Origin: Drosophila miranda
Lineage: Eukaryota; Arthropoda; Insecta; Diptera; Drosophilidae
Length of the DNA stretch: 64,000 nt
NCBI RefSeq assembly: GCF_003369915.1
Contig: NW_022881614.1
Span: 6,345,001-6,409,000 of the forward strand
Direction: 5' to 3'
In this document: one piece after another, positions 10,512 to 22,417 of the stretch
Layout: every line of letters starts with the position of its first letter
Position numbering within the stretch: the first letter of the stretch is position 1
Notes under the pieces: model-generated
Seen by the model: only the letters and a program-made list of their open reading frames with translations
The model's database searches: none
What the model was told of the DNA's origin: nothing
Made by a program: the position numbers and the translations under genes

Positions 10512-11093
10512 TTGTGTCAGGGTAATTCCGGTAGTTGGTATAAGCATCTAGGAAAAGTACAGCAAATGATCAACAGTGTTGAGCCGCGAAGTACCAAGGT
10601 AACACCTTTCAAGATATTGACTGGGCTAGACATGCGTATAGGAATGGATCCAAAAATAAAAGAAATATTGGAAGAATCACTTATCGAAGAGTTGACCAAG
10701 GACCGCGAAAAAATTAGAAAGGAAGTAGTTGAAAACATTGCACGGTTACAGCAGGAAAATAAGAAGAGTTTTGACTTAAAAAGGAAACTAGATAGACAGT
10801 ATGAGGTTAATGAGCTAGTAGATATCAAGCGTACTCAGTATGGTACTGGATTAAAGCTAAAAGGAAAGTATCTAGGGCCGTATAAGGTGGTTAGGGTAAA
10901 GAATCATGGAAGGTACGAAGTCGAGAAGATTGGGGATACTGACGGTCCCTATAAGACCTCTACAGTTTCAGAATATATGAAACCTTGGCTAGACCCATCC
11001 GAGGCGAATGGTCCGTCAGGACAGCCGAATGTAGGAAACGAAGGAAAGAGAGAGACACGAAGCGGTCGTGTTTTCGTCGTGTCGTCGGGATAG
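10512..11093 (+). pseudogene. Gypsy element integrase C-terminal region extending into 3' LTR
   Basis: It is in frame with 9870-10508 beyond the nonsense codon. It is Lys/Glu-rich with the small beta-rich KLKGKYLGPYKV motif common near the Pol C-terminus. The last ~20 codons lie inside the 3' LTR. No env-like ORF follows. Confidence 0.7.
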
Positions 11094-11151
11094 AGCAGTA
11101 ATCGGCTCTGAGAGAGCCGATAGCAAGAGAGAGAGAGATCAGTCAGTTGTC
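11030..11151 (+). repeat. 3' LTR of plus-strand gypsy element, truncated
   Basis: It matches 6985-7106 closely, including the GGCTCT...AGAGCC inverted repeat, then stops at AGTTGTC and abuts the LTR of the next element. About 140 bp of LTR is lost, so insertion of, or recombination with, the neighbour removed it. Confidence 0.8.
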
Positions 11152-11154
11152 TTC

Positions 11155-12071
11155 TGACACTGAACAGCTGATCGCAGATTTAGGTTCGTGAAAGGTGTTG
11201 GTGTTTTTACATATTTAGTTCAATGGCCAAGATATTACGTTAAACGGTTTACTCTAATATTAAATACTTAATAAAGGACAACACACGGAACAAAATAACA
11301 TTTAATGTGGAACGGTGTTTGGAGTGCGGATTATGTTTTTTTCTTTAAGTTTAAACGACGTGGGCGATCGCTGGCCGTGGCCGGTAAGCCGTAAAAATTT
11401 ACATAGGTCCGTGTATACGTGTGCGCGTGTGTGTGTGAATAGGGTTTCGGGGTTTTTACTTGGTGAATGAGACCAAACGTGTGGCACGCACTGGAAGGCG
11501 ATGCAACGATCGTGCGGTGTGGCTAGAATCGCCCTGGCAGCTAAATCGTCCTCTTTCACCCTCCCCCTTCACACGTCCCGCGCTACTTGGCTCACACACG
11601 CGCAACTTGAACGTACTCACTCAGGTTCACGTTGGACAGTCTTCTTCTCTGCAGTCGACTTTCTCGAACTCCAGTGTTCCTCTCCAGGAAACCTTCTGGC
11701 CCGGTTCTGGTGGCTATATTCCTTGCCGGCTGTTAGTAAAATTTTCTGCATTACAACCTATTTTATCGCCAGCTTTTTCTGTACTCACTTCAAACTTTCT
11801 GTTTTAAGCACAAAATTTCAAATTTCGACGTTACTCCGTCCACGCTCCACGATTTCCATAATCCAATCCACGTTTTCTAATATTTTCACTCCTATTTATC
11901 CCTTTTTCCCTTACTAATACATATAACTAATCCTATTCTCTTCCTTATATCCCCAGTAACGGCTCCAGCTCCCCCCGATGTCCCCATACACCATCGAGCC
12001 TCCCTGGACTTCCGCTACATGGCGCGTCGCCCTCAGCCCTGGCCACCTATCGTTCAGGTGGGACTGGAACA
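11155..12071 (-). repeat. 3' LTR of minus-strand element
   Basis: It aligns with 20257-21146. On the minus strand it opens TGTTCCAGTCCC and closes ...AGTGTCA, TG...CA ends. Relative to the other LTR it lacks an 8 bp ACATATGT-type stretch near 11214 and carries ~42 bp extra around 11690-11730. Small differences elsewhere mean the insertion is not very recent. Plus-strand ORFs here recur at the other LTR and are not genes. Confidence 0.85.
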
Positions 12072-12211
12072 CCACCACGAGTATGTCGTCAGTCCCAGGA
12101 GGGACAACATACGCGTGGGCATGCCCACCGGATTCCGGAACACTATTGAGCACACGCCGGCGTGCCCTGCATTCTTCTGCCGCGCCCAACGTAGGCCACA
12201 CCCACACCTTA
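12072..12211 (-). other. Spacer between integrase stop and 3' LTR
   Basis: This is the element's 3' untranslated part. No clear polypurine tract is visible; the base run next to the LTR is GTGGTGG on the minus strand. Confidence 0.5.
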
Positions 12212-13603
12212 CTACATTCTCAGGTCTTTGGCGTGGTACACTCCTATGGGACGGCTGTTAAGGTCCTCCAGAGCATACGCGTTCTCTCCTACTGGCTTCA
12301 CTACCCGGCATCGGATGAATTTGCGCGCGAACTTGGCATTAAAGCCTTTTCCGAAGTCACTAAGGACAAAATTTCGGCGGAATACCTCTTGTCCCGGCCT
12401 CGCGTAAAACACCCGAGCTCGCTGGTTGTACCTTACCCTACTACGCTCGTATGCCTGATGTAAACTAGCGCGAATCCTCTCTTGGATGAGTTGTCGCTTG
12501 TCCTGACCCTCCAGCAGCGATATGTCATGCTCGCCGATTGACCGCAGTCGCTTTGCCAGCTTGTAGCATGACCCATGCAAATACATTTGCTGCCCGAAGA
12601 CTGCAAAGAATGGCGTTACGCCTGTCGCCTCTTGAACCGAGTTCCTAATAGCCAGTTCTATCTCCGGCAGATGCGCATCCCAGTCCCGGTGATCGTCTTC
12701 CAGATACGCCCGAATCGCGCTGAGTACTGTGCGATTCACTCGCTCGGCTGCGTTACTCTGCGGAGAATACACTGGCGTCCTCATATGAGGGACTCCGAAT
12801 GCATCGGTCATCTACTTAAAAGTTTTCGAGACGAACTGAGCCCCATTGTCCGAGTGAATAATCTCCGGCACTCCAAACTTGTAAAACACCTCGTGAACGA
12901 GGAATCTTACAACTTCCTTTGCTGTGGCCTTGGTCATGGTCTTTAGGAATGTGAACTTAGAGAACTGGTCAACTACAATAAATATCCACGCCTGACCGTT
13001 CTTTGACCGCGGATATTTGCCCAAAAAATCAATATAAAGTTTTTGGAACGGGCGCTCAGTGACCACTTCTTGCCCCATCCCGACCTGCATCCGATAATTC
13101 GGCGCTTTCGACTCCTTGCACACGGTGCACCGTCGGATATAATCCCGCACCTCTATTGCCATGTTCGGCCAGTAAAACTGCCTACGCAATAAGTGCAAGG
13201 TTTTCGCGATTCCTCCGTGCGCTGTCTTCTCTTCCAAATGTGCTTTGTCTATCAACGCGGCCGTCAGCGAACTCGGAAACCACAATTTCCAGACGGCGCC
13301 CTCCAGTTGATCATCCAATCTTTCAAAGCGCATGCGCTTGAATATCATGCCGTCAACAATCTGGAGATCAGGTAAGCGGTCTTGGTTCTCTGTTATTTCC
13401 TTCCTTAACTCCTGATATTCTCCAGATTCAAACTCCACCGTTTCAAAACCCAGGATACTACTCGGATCCACTTCCAGCTCTTCAATACTGCGCGACAATG
13501 TATCTGCCACTACATTGTCCGCTCCTTTCCGGTGTTCTATGCCGAAATCGAAAGCCTGCAGTTGAAGGGACCAACGAGCTAAGCGACCATCCAGGTTCTT
13601 CAT
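12212..13603 (-). pseudogene. Minus-strand element RNase H end and integrase
   Basis: It starts at the close of RNase H (ADNVVADTLSR), then an integrase zinc region (AHLEEKTAHGG, CTVC) and core with Asp in LYIDFLG, Asp in IHSDNG and Glu in NAAERVNR. One in-frame TAG at 12812-12814 separates the second and third catalytic residues. The C-terminal part runs to 12212. Confidence 0.82.
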
Positions 13604-14801
13604 GGTCCATGAGCCATTTGAGACTGGCGTGGTCAGTTATGACTGTAAACGGCATAAGCTCTACGTACGGACGGAACTTAAGGATCGCCATGAGGGCTGC
13701 CAGACACTCCTTCTCTGTCACCGAGTAGTTTTTTTGGTGGCAATTCAGTTTGGCAGAGAAAAACGCTATGGGCCTCTCGTTCTGCTTGTCATCCCTTTGG
13801 AAGAGTACGGCTCCTACTCCATAATGTGAGGCGTCGCACTGTATGTAGAAGTGCCGCTTGAAATCCGCGTGTACCAGGACTGGTGCCGAGGTGAGTGCAG
13901 CTTTTAGCTCCCCCATGGCTCGTTTTGCCTCCTCCGTCAATTTAAACTTTCCATTTCCCGACTTTTTCAGGGCGTCTGTGAGCGGACCGGCCATCTCAGC
14001 ATAGTTTTTCATAAAGCGCCGGTACCAGCCCGCAGTTCCCAGGAAAATACGCAATTCTCGATCCGGATCCATCTTCAGCGCTCCTCCTCCCACTATAAAT
14101 CCCAGGTATTTAATGTTTTTATAGCAAAAATGAGATTTGCTCAGCCCTATCGTTAAATTTGCTTCTCGTAGACGCTCGGCAACCTGTCGCAGAATTTTCA
14201 CGTGCGTTTGGAAGTCCTCAGCTATAATCAGCAAGTCGTCGAGATACGCATAGACGTTTGAACGCATCTCAACCGGAATCACCTTATCGACCAGTCTACA
14301 AAGGCGTTGTGCGGCGTTGCAGAGGCCAAAGAGCATCATACGGAACTGGTACAGAGGCCGTCCCGGCACCGTGAACGCCGTATATGGTCGACTCTGCTCG
14401 TCCAGCTCGATTTGCCAAAAAGCGAATTTTAAGTCGACGCTGGAGATATATATCGTCTGATCGAGACGCGACAAAATCCCCTCGATGCTAGGAAGTGGGT
14501 AAGCGTCCTTGATGGTTACTTTGTTGAGCTTTCGGTCATCGAGACAGAAACGATTTTTGCCCGGCCTTCGCACCACGGTGGTACGGTTGCTCCACGGACT
14601 ATCACTGTGCTCGATGACTCTCAAAGCCAACATTTTGTCCACCTCACCACACACCACTTCCTGCATCGCTGGCGACAGCGGGTAATGTCGATCCTTCACA
14701 GGCTCGGCCTTCTCCACCAACTGAATTTTGCGAGTCTCTCTCGACGTCCTCCCCAGGCCTACGGCTTCGAAAGTCAGAAACTCTGCCTTCACCTGATCCA
14801 A
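13482..14801 (-). pseudogene. Minus-strand element reverse transcriptase and RNase H
   Basis: RT motifs include VYAYLDDLLI (intact catalytic pair) and IKYLGFIVG. After the MDPDRE stretch about 30 residues of the usual linker are missing before the FLGTAGWYRRF motif. RNase H begins FYIQCDASHYGVGAVL. Near 13600 the frame changes and the remaining C-terminal residues of this ORF are spurious. Confidence 0.82.
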
Positions 14802-15549
14802 AGCTGCCTTTTGCTTGAGCGACTTGATCAGCCAGCACTTCTTCCACTAATCTGTGAGATGCCCCTACTGGACCTTCTCCCATCACCTCAGGAGCCAATG
14901 AGAATACCCGCCAAAAGTCTACCCCCAAGTAAATTTCCTGTTCCAAGAACGGGCATACGAAAAACGTTAATCTTTTTACCTCTCCCTTGTATTTCACCGG
15001 TAATTCCACTCGGCCAACGATTGCGCGATCTTCCCCATTCGCTACCTTCACTATAGAAGAATATCGACGAGCCTCCACGCCCAGCTTCTCCAGGAATTCC
15101 TGACCATTACACCCTAGCATGCTGTGTGTAGCGCCTGAATCTAACAGGCCTCGCACGGACTCGCCCATTATAGAGATTTCTGCGAAAACTCTCGGGTCTT
15201 TCTTGCACCAACGCTTTACTGAAGCAATCACCTGCCTCCTCATAGCTCGCCTTTGCTTAAAACGGGATCTCGCCTTTCTCACCCGCACCGACAGTGCTCG
15301 CATCCCATCCACTCGTAGTTCAGAAAATATTCTATTTCTGGTTTCTAAATAATTTCTTAAGCGCTCTTCATATGATAAGTTCCTTAACCTAGCATGCAAT
15401 TTACGTCTATCTAATTCATTTTTATTTTCTTCTACTTTCTCTGCGCAGGCCCCTTCTGTGAGCGTGATTCGCCTGCTTGGATCGCACCCCTCTTCACGTT
15501 TCCCGCGCAATTCGGACAGGTGGGACAATATGCATCGGTCTTTCCACAC
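14644..15549 (-). pseudogene. Minus-strand element protease region
   Basis: Its active site is DSGAT, followed by the IYLGVDFWRVF motif. An Arg/Lys-rich N-terminal part resembles the one before protease at ~62 kb. It overlaps the Gag frame by ~118 bp at the left of Gag, which could be a true frameshift overlap. The last ~50 residues after ~14795 are out of frame with RT. Confidence 0.78.
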
Positions 15550-15908
15550 CGGTAGCAGAAAATTCGCCTCTCCGATGCCATACAGTCCCTAAAGCCATGA
15601 TCGGTCTGCCCGCAGTTCCAGCAAATCAACTCCTGTGGAACACGCTGTGTCACTTGCGCTTCCATAATGACCTCTGCCTCTTCATCGCTAATCGACCGAA
15701 CCTGCGCGACCTCGCTGACGTTCTCATTCGCCCCGCGACCATAGTTTGTGGCTTTGGGTGCTCCTCGGAACGAAGATCGAGCCTTCCTCTTCAGATTTGC
15801 CTCTATTTCCACGCACTCATCCCGCAGTTGGTCTAAGGAATAAACCCGTAAGCCGTAGACGAAACTCGCTATCTCATCTGTGAGTGCCTTTTTGACGATT
15901 TTTACCAT
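15432..15908 (-). pseudogene. Minus-strand element Gag C-terminal part with double zinc knuckle
   Basis: A CWNCGQTDHG... knuckle is followed by FCYRCGKTDAYCPTC, the same two-cluster layout as at 1.4 kb. It is one frame off the N-terminal Gag ORF; the shift lies in a CCACCACCACC run near 15905, a typical slippage site. Confidence 0.8.
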
Positions 15909-17001
15909 CTCCTTTTGGTGGTGGTGGCATCTCCAACCTCGACGCGAACTTTCTCATGACATGGAAAAAGTCTTCCACACTCTCGTTTGACCGCTGCATT
16001 CTTTCTCGCAGTTCTCTCATGCGGTCGAACTCGGACGCCGTGCCTCGGAAACGAGCAATTAAGTCGCCCCTTAGTTCCTGCCAAACACCACCGCCATGAT
16101 CACGGATGTACTGCCAGTACCATTCCCGCGCGTTTCCTGTAACCAGGTGATGAAATCCCTTTAGAACTTCATCCCACGGACAGCGGCATTGGGCTTGTAG
16201 GAATTCCATTCGGAACACAAAATCCTCGACTGTCATTTTGTTGCTGTCTCCGTCGAACGTCACGTCCCATTTTTCGACTCGGCCCCACCGTGGCCAAGGT
16301 CTATAACCCGGGGGATTTGGATGCGGATCTTCTCGAGGAATCCCACCAGCTCTCCTACCCTCGCTACGACCCTGACCCGAGTGTCTGAGTGCTATCGGGT
16401 TTCGCCAATTTCGCGCTTGATGCCCACCCCGTTGATGCTGCTCACTGGATGCGGTCGGTCCTACTCCTGAAGACGGTTCCGGACCAATACCACCTCGACC
16501 CGAGCGAGCCAAAAATGGTTTTGGTGGCGGAATCGGCGCATCAGTCGTGCTAGACGGCTTCCTTTTCGGGATTGCTCCTCGATACTCCTGCTCGTGGTGA
16601 ACCTCCTCCCGCTGCGGTTCCTTCTGCTGCTGCAGCTGTCTAACCGGCTGGAGTACCTCGTTGAGTTGGTGCATCATCTCGATAAACCCCTTACGCAACT
16701 CTTCCTGCAACACCCGACTAATCGAGTCAGTGTTCGCTGCCCTGTGTGTCGCATGAGCCTGGGCCAACGATACGTTGACTGCTGATGCCAGTTCGGAAGC
16801 AAGCGTGGGTGTAGGATCGGACATTGGCCATTCTTCTGACTTGGCCTGGACCGGTGTTCTTGGCAACCCACCCACAGCTCCAAGTTCTTCCCGATCTTGA
16901 TCAAACATCGCCCCTGACACTTCTCCTATCTGGTCCACTGTTTTGTTTACGCTTGATCGCGTATGATACTGTCGACTACCCCCTTCTTGTGGCATCTGCA
17001 C
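15874..17001 (-). CDS. Minus-strand element Gag N-terminal part (linker and capsid)
   Basis: An MPQ start (ATG near 16995) precedes a YHTRSS patch that parallels TRSKG after the RING domain in RING-gypsy 1, so this Gag begins where the RING domain of the relatives ends. A Pro/Gln/Arg-rich linker leads to capsid motifs WDVTFDG, VEDFVFRMEF and WYWQYI. ISY begins ~30 bp upstream of the start. Confidence 0.75.
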   Translation of the reverse strand: MQMPQEGGSRQYHTRSSVNKTVDQIGEVSGAMFDQDREELGAVGGLPRTPVQAKSEEWPMSDPTPTLASELASAVNVSLAQAHATHRAANTDSISRVLQEELRKGFIEMMHQLNEVLQPVRQLQQQKEPQREEVHHEQEYRGAIPKRKPSSTTDAPIPPPKPFLARSGRGGIGPEPSSGVGPTASSEQHQRGGHQARNWRNPIALRHSGQGRSEGRRAGGIPREDPHPNPPGYRPWPRWGRVEKWDVTFDGDSNKMTVEDFVFRMEFLQAQCRCPWDEVLKGFHHLVTGNAREWYWQYIRDHGGGVWQELRGDLIARFRGTASEFDRMRELRERMQRSNESVEDFFHVMRKFASRLEMPPPPKGDGKNRQKGTHR

Positions 17002-17028
17002 CGAGCAACACCAATATTACAAAAAAAC

Positions 17029-18105
17029 CAGGGGGAACGTTGTGAGTTGCTGCGTACACCGCAACTCTACAGCTATACCCGATACTAAGTCAGTATGGCT
17101 CTCCTGCGACAGACGCCGCTAATATTGAACCACACGACAAAGAGTGACAGAAAATCAGTCTGAGCGTGACGTCGGGCGCTGCGTGGCCACTGCAAATTGA
17201 TTTCTTGCTTTTGGCTACAAAAATGATCCGATCTGATCCAGATTCAGCAATCTGATAGATATAGTCATTATCTATGATTCTGCGTTTTTAGTTTTCTCGA
17301 ATGTGCAATATTGTGGATGCAACAGATTTTCGTTCTTTGTGGGGGCGGAAGGGGGTGGGGCGAAATTCTGAGATATACGTTTTATCGTGAGATCTAACAG
17401 AAGTGCGGATACCAATTTTGGTTACTCTAGCCTTAATCGTCTCTGAGATTTGTGGATGCCCCAGATTTTCGTCCTTTGCGGGGGCGGAAGGGGGTGTGGC
17501 GAAATTTGGACACGAAACGGTCAAGGTCCGATATCACAGGAGTGTGAATACCAAATTTGGTTGCTCTGGCTCTTATAGGTTCTGAGATCCTTGAACTCAT
17601 ATTTTGCAATTGGCAAAGCCGACCATGAAACCTGTGTGTTAGAGAGAGACAGAGCGAGAAGGAATAAAATTGTTTTCTTGATTCTGGCTATAAAAATTAT
17701 ACGATCTGGTTGAGATTTTACACTCTAGAACATATAGTTATCCTCTACGATTCTGCGTTTTTGGTTTTATCGTATCTTTAAAAATGTGGATGCCACAGAT
17801 TTTCGTCCTTTGTGGGGGCGGAAGTGGGCGGGGCAAAGGTTTGAAATATTTTTGTAGCAGTGACATATCACAGATGTCTGGATCCAAAACATCGTTGCTC
17901 TAGCTCTTATAGTCTTTGAGCACTAGGCGCTGAAGGGGACGGACGGACGGACAGACAGACAGGGCTCAATCGACTCGGCTATTGATGCTCATCAAGAATA
18001 TATATACTTTATGGGGTCGGAAACGATTCCTTCTGGACGTTACACACATCCACTTTTACCACAAATCTAATATACCCCAATACTCATTTTGAGTATCGGG
18101 TATAA
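17029..18105 (+). mobile_element. ISY Helentron inserted in the leader of the minus-strand element
   Basis: The copy starts at GGGGGAACG (17031) and ends GAGTATCGGGTATA. Its primer-like tetranucleotide tract is short (17936-17962). It is more diverged from the array monomers than they are from each other, consistent with an older insertion. Confidence 0.88.
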
Positions 18106-19730
18106 AAAGGGAAACTCCTAAACTAAGATAATATATATAAATAAAGAAATAAATACCCAAAGAAATAACTAGTAAGAATAAATAACACCACGCTTCGGAC
18201 CAATAAATACTCCGATAAATAAATAAATAAATACCGATATAAATATTGCGCCAACTAGCGCCGTTAACGAGATATATGCAATTAAATATTTGAATAAATA
18301 AATAATAACATACATGTATATTCGATCGACACCTAAGACACTCAAACTTCAAACACATTCAACACAACACAAAACCTAACAACAAAAATTCCTAACAGTT
18401 CTTCTTCTTCTTACAAGATTCATTAAGAGGGGGACACGTGACTAGCCGGAACCAGTAACCGCTCCAGTTTCTGCGCTCCACTTGACAGTCGCCCTACGGA
18501 TATCCTACAATTACGAACACCACCTTTGTGTGGCCTGTCATCTACTCTAGTCATCGCTCTAAGCGATGGCCGATAAACGAGAAGCCTCACGGTGCATGAG
18601 CTCACTTTGCTTGTGATTTGTTTCTGTCATCCATCATACCGATCTGCCATGACAACAGATGCATCGCGGGTTGTCTTTACGACTCCCGGGCCACCTACTC
18701 CTTACCACCTCTCGGCAGACAGACAACAGGTTCAAAAACACGAAAGCGGCTTTGTTTTAAACAAACAGGTGCGAAACTACCATGAACATTTACCTGCATG
18801 ACTTACTCTAACTTATTCCAATATCACATTCCATCACAGATTTATTCGATATCACAGTCCACCAGGCAATGTGTCCGTCGCAAACTCCCTGTCCATTTTT
18901 TTGTTGAACGGTGTTCAGGCCAGCCGTAAACAATTTCCGCGCACTGTGCCAACTCCGTGCGCCCCGGTCCCAACTCGCTCTCGCGCGCTCGGAGGGGCGC
19001 TCGGATCCACAATCCACGATCCACACGGCGCTCACGGCAGAAAAAGCACCATAAGGCATAGAGTTAAGCAGTTACGATTTCACCCCCGCTTCAGACGGCC
19101 GATCTACCGCGCGACCGTCTAACCAAATACACACACATAATTATATATATACCACGAAACATAACGGTTTTCATTTCTTATGACGGCTACATCAATTGCG
19201 TTGTGGGAGAGTTGAGCTTCGATCCGCCCCACTACAAACAAACGGCAGTGACTTACGTTCACTTGCGACATCGAATAGCGACAAAATGTTCAACTGTAAT
19301 TCGTAAGTCCCTATCACATATTTTATATATCCGTTAACTGCCTCCGTCTATCCATCCCTAGCATCAATCACCCCGCGCCATTAAGGACCAGCTTTACGCT
19401 CACCTTAAGCCTGCAGCAGCGACTTCTGCCGGGACAGCTAAACTGCACTTCGCGAGCTGTCGTCTTCTCCACTAAATTTATTATTTTCTTTCATTCCCCG
19501 CATCTGCCTTTACCAGCCCGAGTGACATTTGTTGTAATACCACCCGAACCTGCGTCAGTCCAGGTGCATGCGAATTCGAAAATAACCATTGGGCGCCATT
19601 TGTTACACTTGGCTTGTTTCCCAGAGGGCAATGCCGGCTAGCTGTCGACCCCAGGGCTGGGTAGTTCCCCTTGCCCGCCAAATGTAGACAAAAAAGGAGA
19701 CATACTACTTCTCGGGACATCAAAACTAAC
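18106..19730. other. Non-coding stretch, leader of minus-strand element or another nested repeat
   Basis: An AATAAATA-rich part (18120-18310) precedes mixed sequence without long ORFs or recognised motifs. Short ORFs here (for example 18871-19122 plus) lack family signatures. I see no RING domain on the minus strand. Confidence 0.4.
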
Positions 19731-19918
19731 AACAACCTAACAACAACAAAGAAAATCATAAACAGACGGCTATCAAGTGGGTGAAGCTTGGGTGTTATCA
19801 CTTCGCGCGCCCGCCCTACCTGTGACCAAACACAACGTTCATTTTGGCCACCCTCTGCTTACGCCACGCGTCCTCCCTCTATTTAAAATTTACGGCATCA
19901 TGCTTCAGTATAAATCCA
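19731..19918. repeat. Second copy of the 6772-6984 segment
   Basis: It nearly matches that segment from AACCTAACAACAACAAAG to CAGTATAAAT. Here it continues into CCAAGCTTTAATAATT instead of a gypsy LTR, so this is the uninterrupted version at that edge. Confidence 0.75.
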
Positions 19919-20256
19919 AGCTTTAATAATTATAAATTGACAATTTCATCTTTCTCATTAATAAATAGCTATACTCAAAATTATCACTAACCACTAAGAA
20001 ACACCAAAACGTTCGACACAAAGGCAAACAAGGAACAGGGATACCCTCACCCATACGTAATGGAATATGTGTAGATGAGTGGATCCAGTTTTACGGGAGC
20101 TAATTTAACTCGGGCCCCTACGGAGACTTAACCTACCAAGAGCTCTTGTTAAGGGTCCCCGGGACATAAACAATAAACAAATTTTTTTTACAAATCGCTC
20201 GACCAAATACGGTGGACTGATGGGACCCCCGCGTCCCCCGCTAAGGGTTAATCTTC
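19919..20256. other. Leader segment next to 5' LTR
   Basis: This is 338 bp of AT-rich sequence with no ORF. The last bases before the LTR (20240-20256, minus strand) are where a primer site should lie; I could not match them to a tRNA. Confidence 0.4.
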
Positions 20257-21146
20257 TGGCACTGAACAGCTGATCGCAGATTTAGGTTCGTGAAAGGTGT
20301 TGGTGTTTTTACATATGTACATATTTAGTTCAATGGCCAAGATTTTACGTTTAACGGTTTACTCTAATATTAAATACTAAATAAAGGACAACACACGGAA
20401 CAAAATAACATTTAATGTGGAACGGTGTTTTTAGTGCGGATTATGTTTTTTTCTTTAAGTTTAAACGACGTGGGCGATCGCTGGCCGTGGCCGGTAAGCC
20501 GTAAAAATTTATATAGGTCCGTGTATACGTGTGCGCGTGTGTGTATGTGTGAATAGGATTTCGGGGTTTTTACTTGGTGAATGAGACCAAACGTGTGGCA
20601 CGCACTGGAAGGCGATGCAACGATCGTGCGGTGTGGCTAGAATCGCCCTGGCAGCTAAATCGTCCTCTTTCACCCTCCCCCTTCACACGTCCCGCGCTAC
20701 TTGGCTACTCACACACGCGCAACTGGAACGAACTCACTCAGGTTCACGTTGGACAGTCTTCTTCTCTGCAGTCGACTTTCTCGAACTCCAGTATTCCTTG
20801 CCGGCTGTTAGTAAAATTTTCTGCATTACAACCTATTTTATCGCCAGCTTTTTCTGTACTCACTTCAAACTTTCTGTTTTAAGCACAAAATTTCAAATTT
20901 CGACGTTACTCCGTCCACGCTCCACGATTTCCATAATCCAATCCACGTTTTCTAATATTTTCACTCCTATTTATCCCTTTTTCCCTTACTAATACATATA
21001 ACTAATCCTATTCTCTTCCTTATATCCCCAGTAACGGCTCCAGCTCCCCCCGATGACCCCTTACACCATCGAGCCTCCCTGGACTTCCGCTAGATGGCGC
21101 GTCGCCCTCAGCCCTGGCCACCTATCGTTCAGGTGGGACTGGAACA
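20257..21146 (-). repeat. 5' LTR of minus-strand element
   Basis: It is the partner of 11155-12071, ~890 bp, and on the minus strand begins TGTTCCAGTCCC. The right flank ACTGATT is genomic; no matching target duplication is seen at the left end, where the neighbour's LTR is broken. Confidence 0.83.
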
Positions 21147-22417
21147 ACTGATTTATATGTTTGGTTAACACTATCTTCAGTTTCATATCAGTCACAAAGT
21201 AATTAATAACAGTACAAATATCGCCCATCACTAAGCATTTCCGCGACGCGTTAACACCACCGCCAAAATCTTGCTACGAGCAGTAGGGTGACCGTTTCTG
21301 GTATTTTGAATACTTTTCGGTATTTTTTTCGGTCAAAATTGAACCGACGGTATATTTACGGTATATCGGTCAATATATTTTGTCAATTTCATCAATTAGC
21401 CAGTTAAGTAAAAAATTGATTCATTAATCGTATGAAATTATGTGGGCATGGCTAAATGTTCTAAATAGCTAATAATATTCCACGGAATATGAATAATTCG
21501 TCGGTATATTTTGAAAATGAGACCGTATATTTCAGTATATATTTGAATCGGGTATGAATCGGTAATAACCGGTAGGCAGCATGAATCCCATTCCATACAC
21601 AAACATGCTGCTAATTCCATATCACATACCCTGGGGGAAATTTTATAGAACTGAGAAAATATTTCACATCCCCCTGCCTGATGCAACGATATTTTGCAAT
21701 TAGTGGTCTTCTTACAAGAATTGGTACAGGGATGTGTATACAAGAACCTAATCGAATGCATGAATAGCCCAAAAAAATGCAATCTAAGAAAAGGGGTTTA
21801 TTCATTACATTTAAAAGCAACTTGGAAAAGAACAGTATCTTAATAAAATATTAACGAAATAGGGTATACAAACGCACATACCCTGGTTGACAACAAATGA
21901 GTCTGCAAATACGAGCAACATTGACGTCACAACCTGCGACTGTTGAACATTTTTGCTGAAACCGTGTTTTTGTCAAAACAAAAAACATGCAAGTACTTAA
22001 AAGTAGTTAATCCTGATCAAAATTGATTCATCAATCAGATAAAATTATGTGGGCGAAGCTGAGAGATCTATATAGCTAATAACATTCCACGGAATATAAA
22101 TAACGAGGAATATGTAAAATAAAACTTGAATTCGTCAGTATATTTACGGTATATTTTGAAAATGAGACGGTATATTTAGGTATATTTCTGAGGGTCTACT
22201 AATCCGCGGTCAAGCTGGCAGCAGATGTTCACACCAACCTTTGAAAACATAATTTAACACATAAATTAATTAATAACTAGTGCTTTGAATGCAATTATGA
22301 AGATGAACTAAGATCAAGGAAAGACGCACGCACAATTGGATATAGCAGAGAAAGCTCTTCTGCTTTCATTTTCATTCGGATTATGAGCTCCAAAAAATTG
22401 GAGCGAGCCTGTACATA
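21147..22417. promoter_or_regulatory. Intergenic region with clustered GGTATATTT core-promoter motifs
   Basis: GGTATATTT-like strings, matching Drosophila core-promoter motif 6 (KTYRGTATWTTT), cluster at 21300-21380, 21500-21545 and 22137-22190. Near each cluster is a GGTCA-type motif-1-like site (21286-21296 on the minus strand; 22206-22216). These TATA-less elements usually drive housekeeping genes, probably here the gene starting at 22418. Parts of 21415-21550 and 22025-22190 are diverged duplicates. Confidence 0.5.

Larger units (their letters stand above)
11155..21146 (-). mobile_element. Minus-strand Ty3/gypsy-type LTR retrotransposon with nested insertions
   Basis: Two same-orientation LTRs (11155-12071 and 20257-21146) bracket Gag, protease, RT/RNase H and integrase, all minus. 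ISY (17029-18105) and other DNA lie in its leader. The CWNC plus FCYRCG zinc region links it to the RING-gypsy elements, but no RING domain is seen. Lesions: frame changes at ~15905, ~14795 and ~13600, a deletion in the RT/RNase H linker and a nonsense codon at 12812. Confidence 0.85.

Noticed and set aside
11460..11917. Plus-strand ORFs repeated at 20574-20992
   Set aside because: They lie inside the two LTRs of the minus-strand element, and an indel changes their length.
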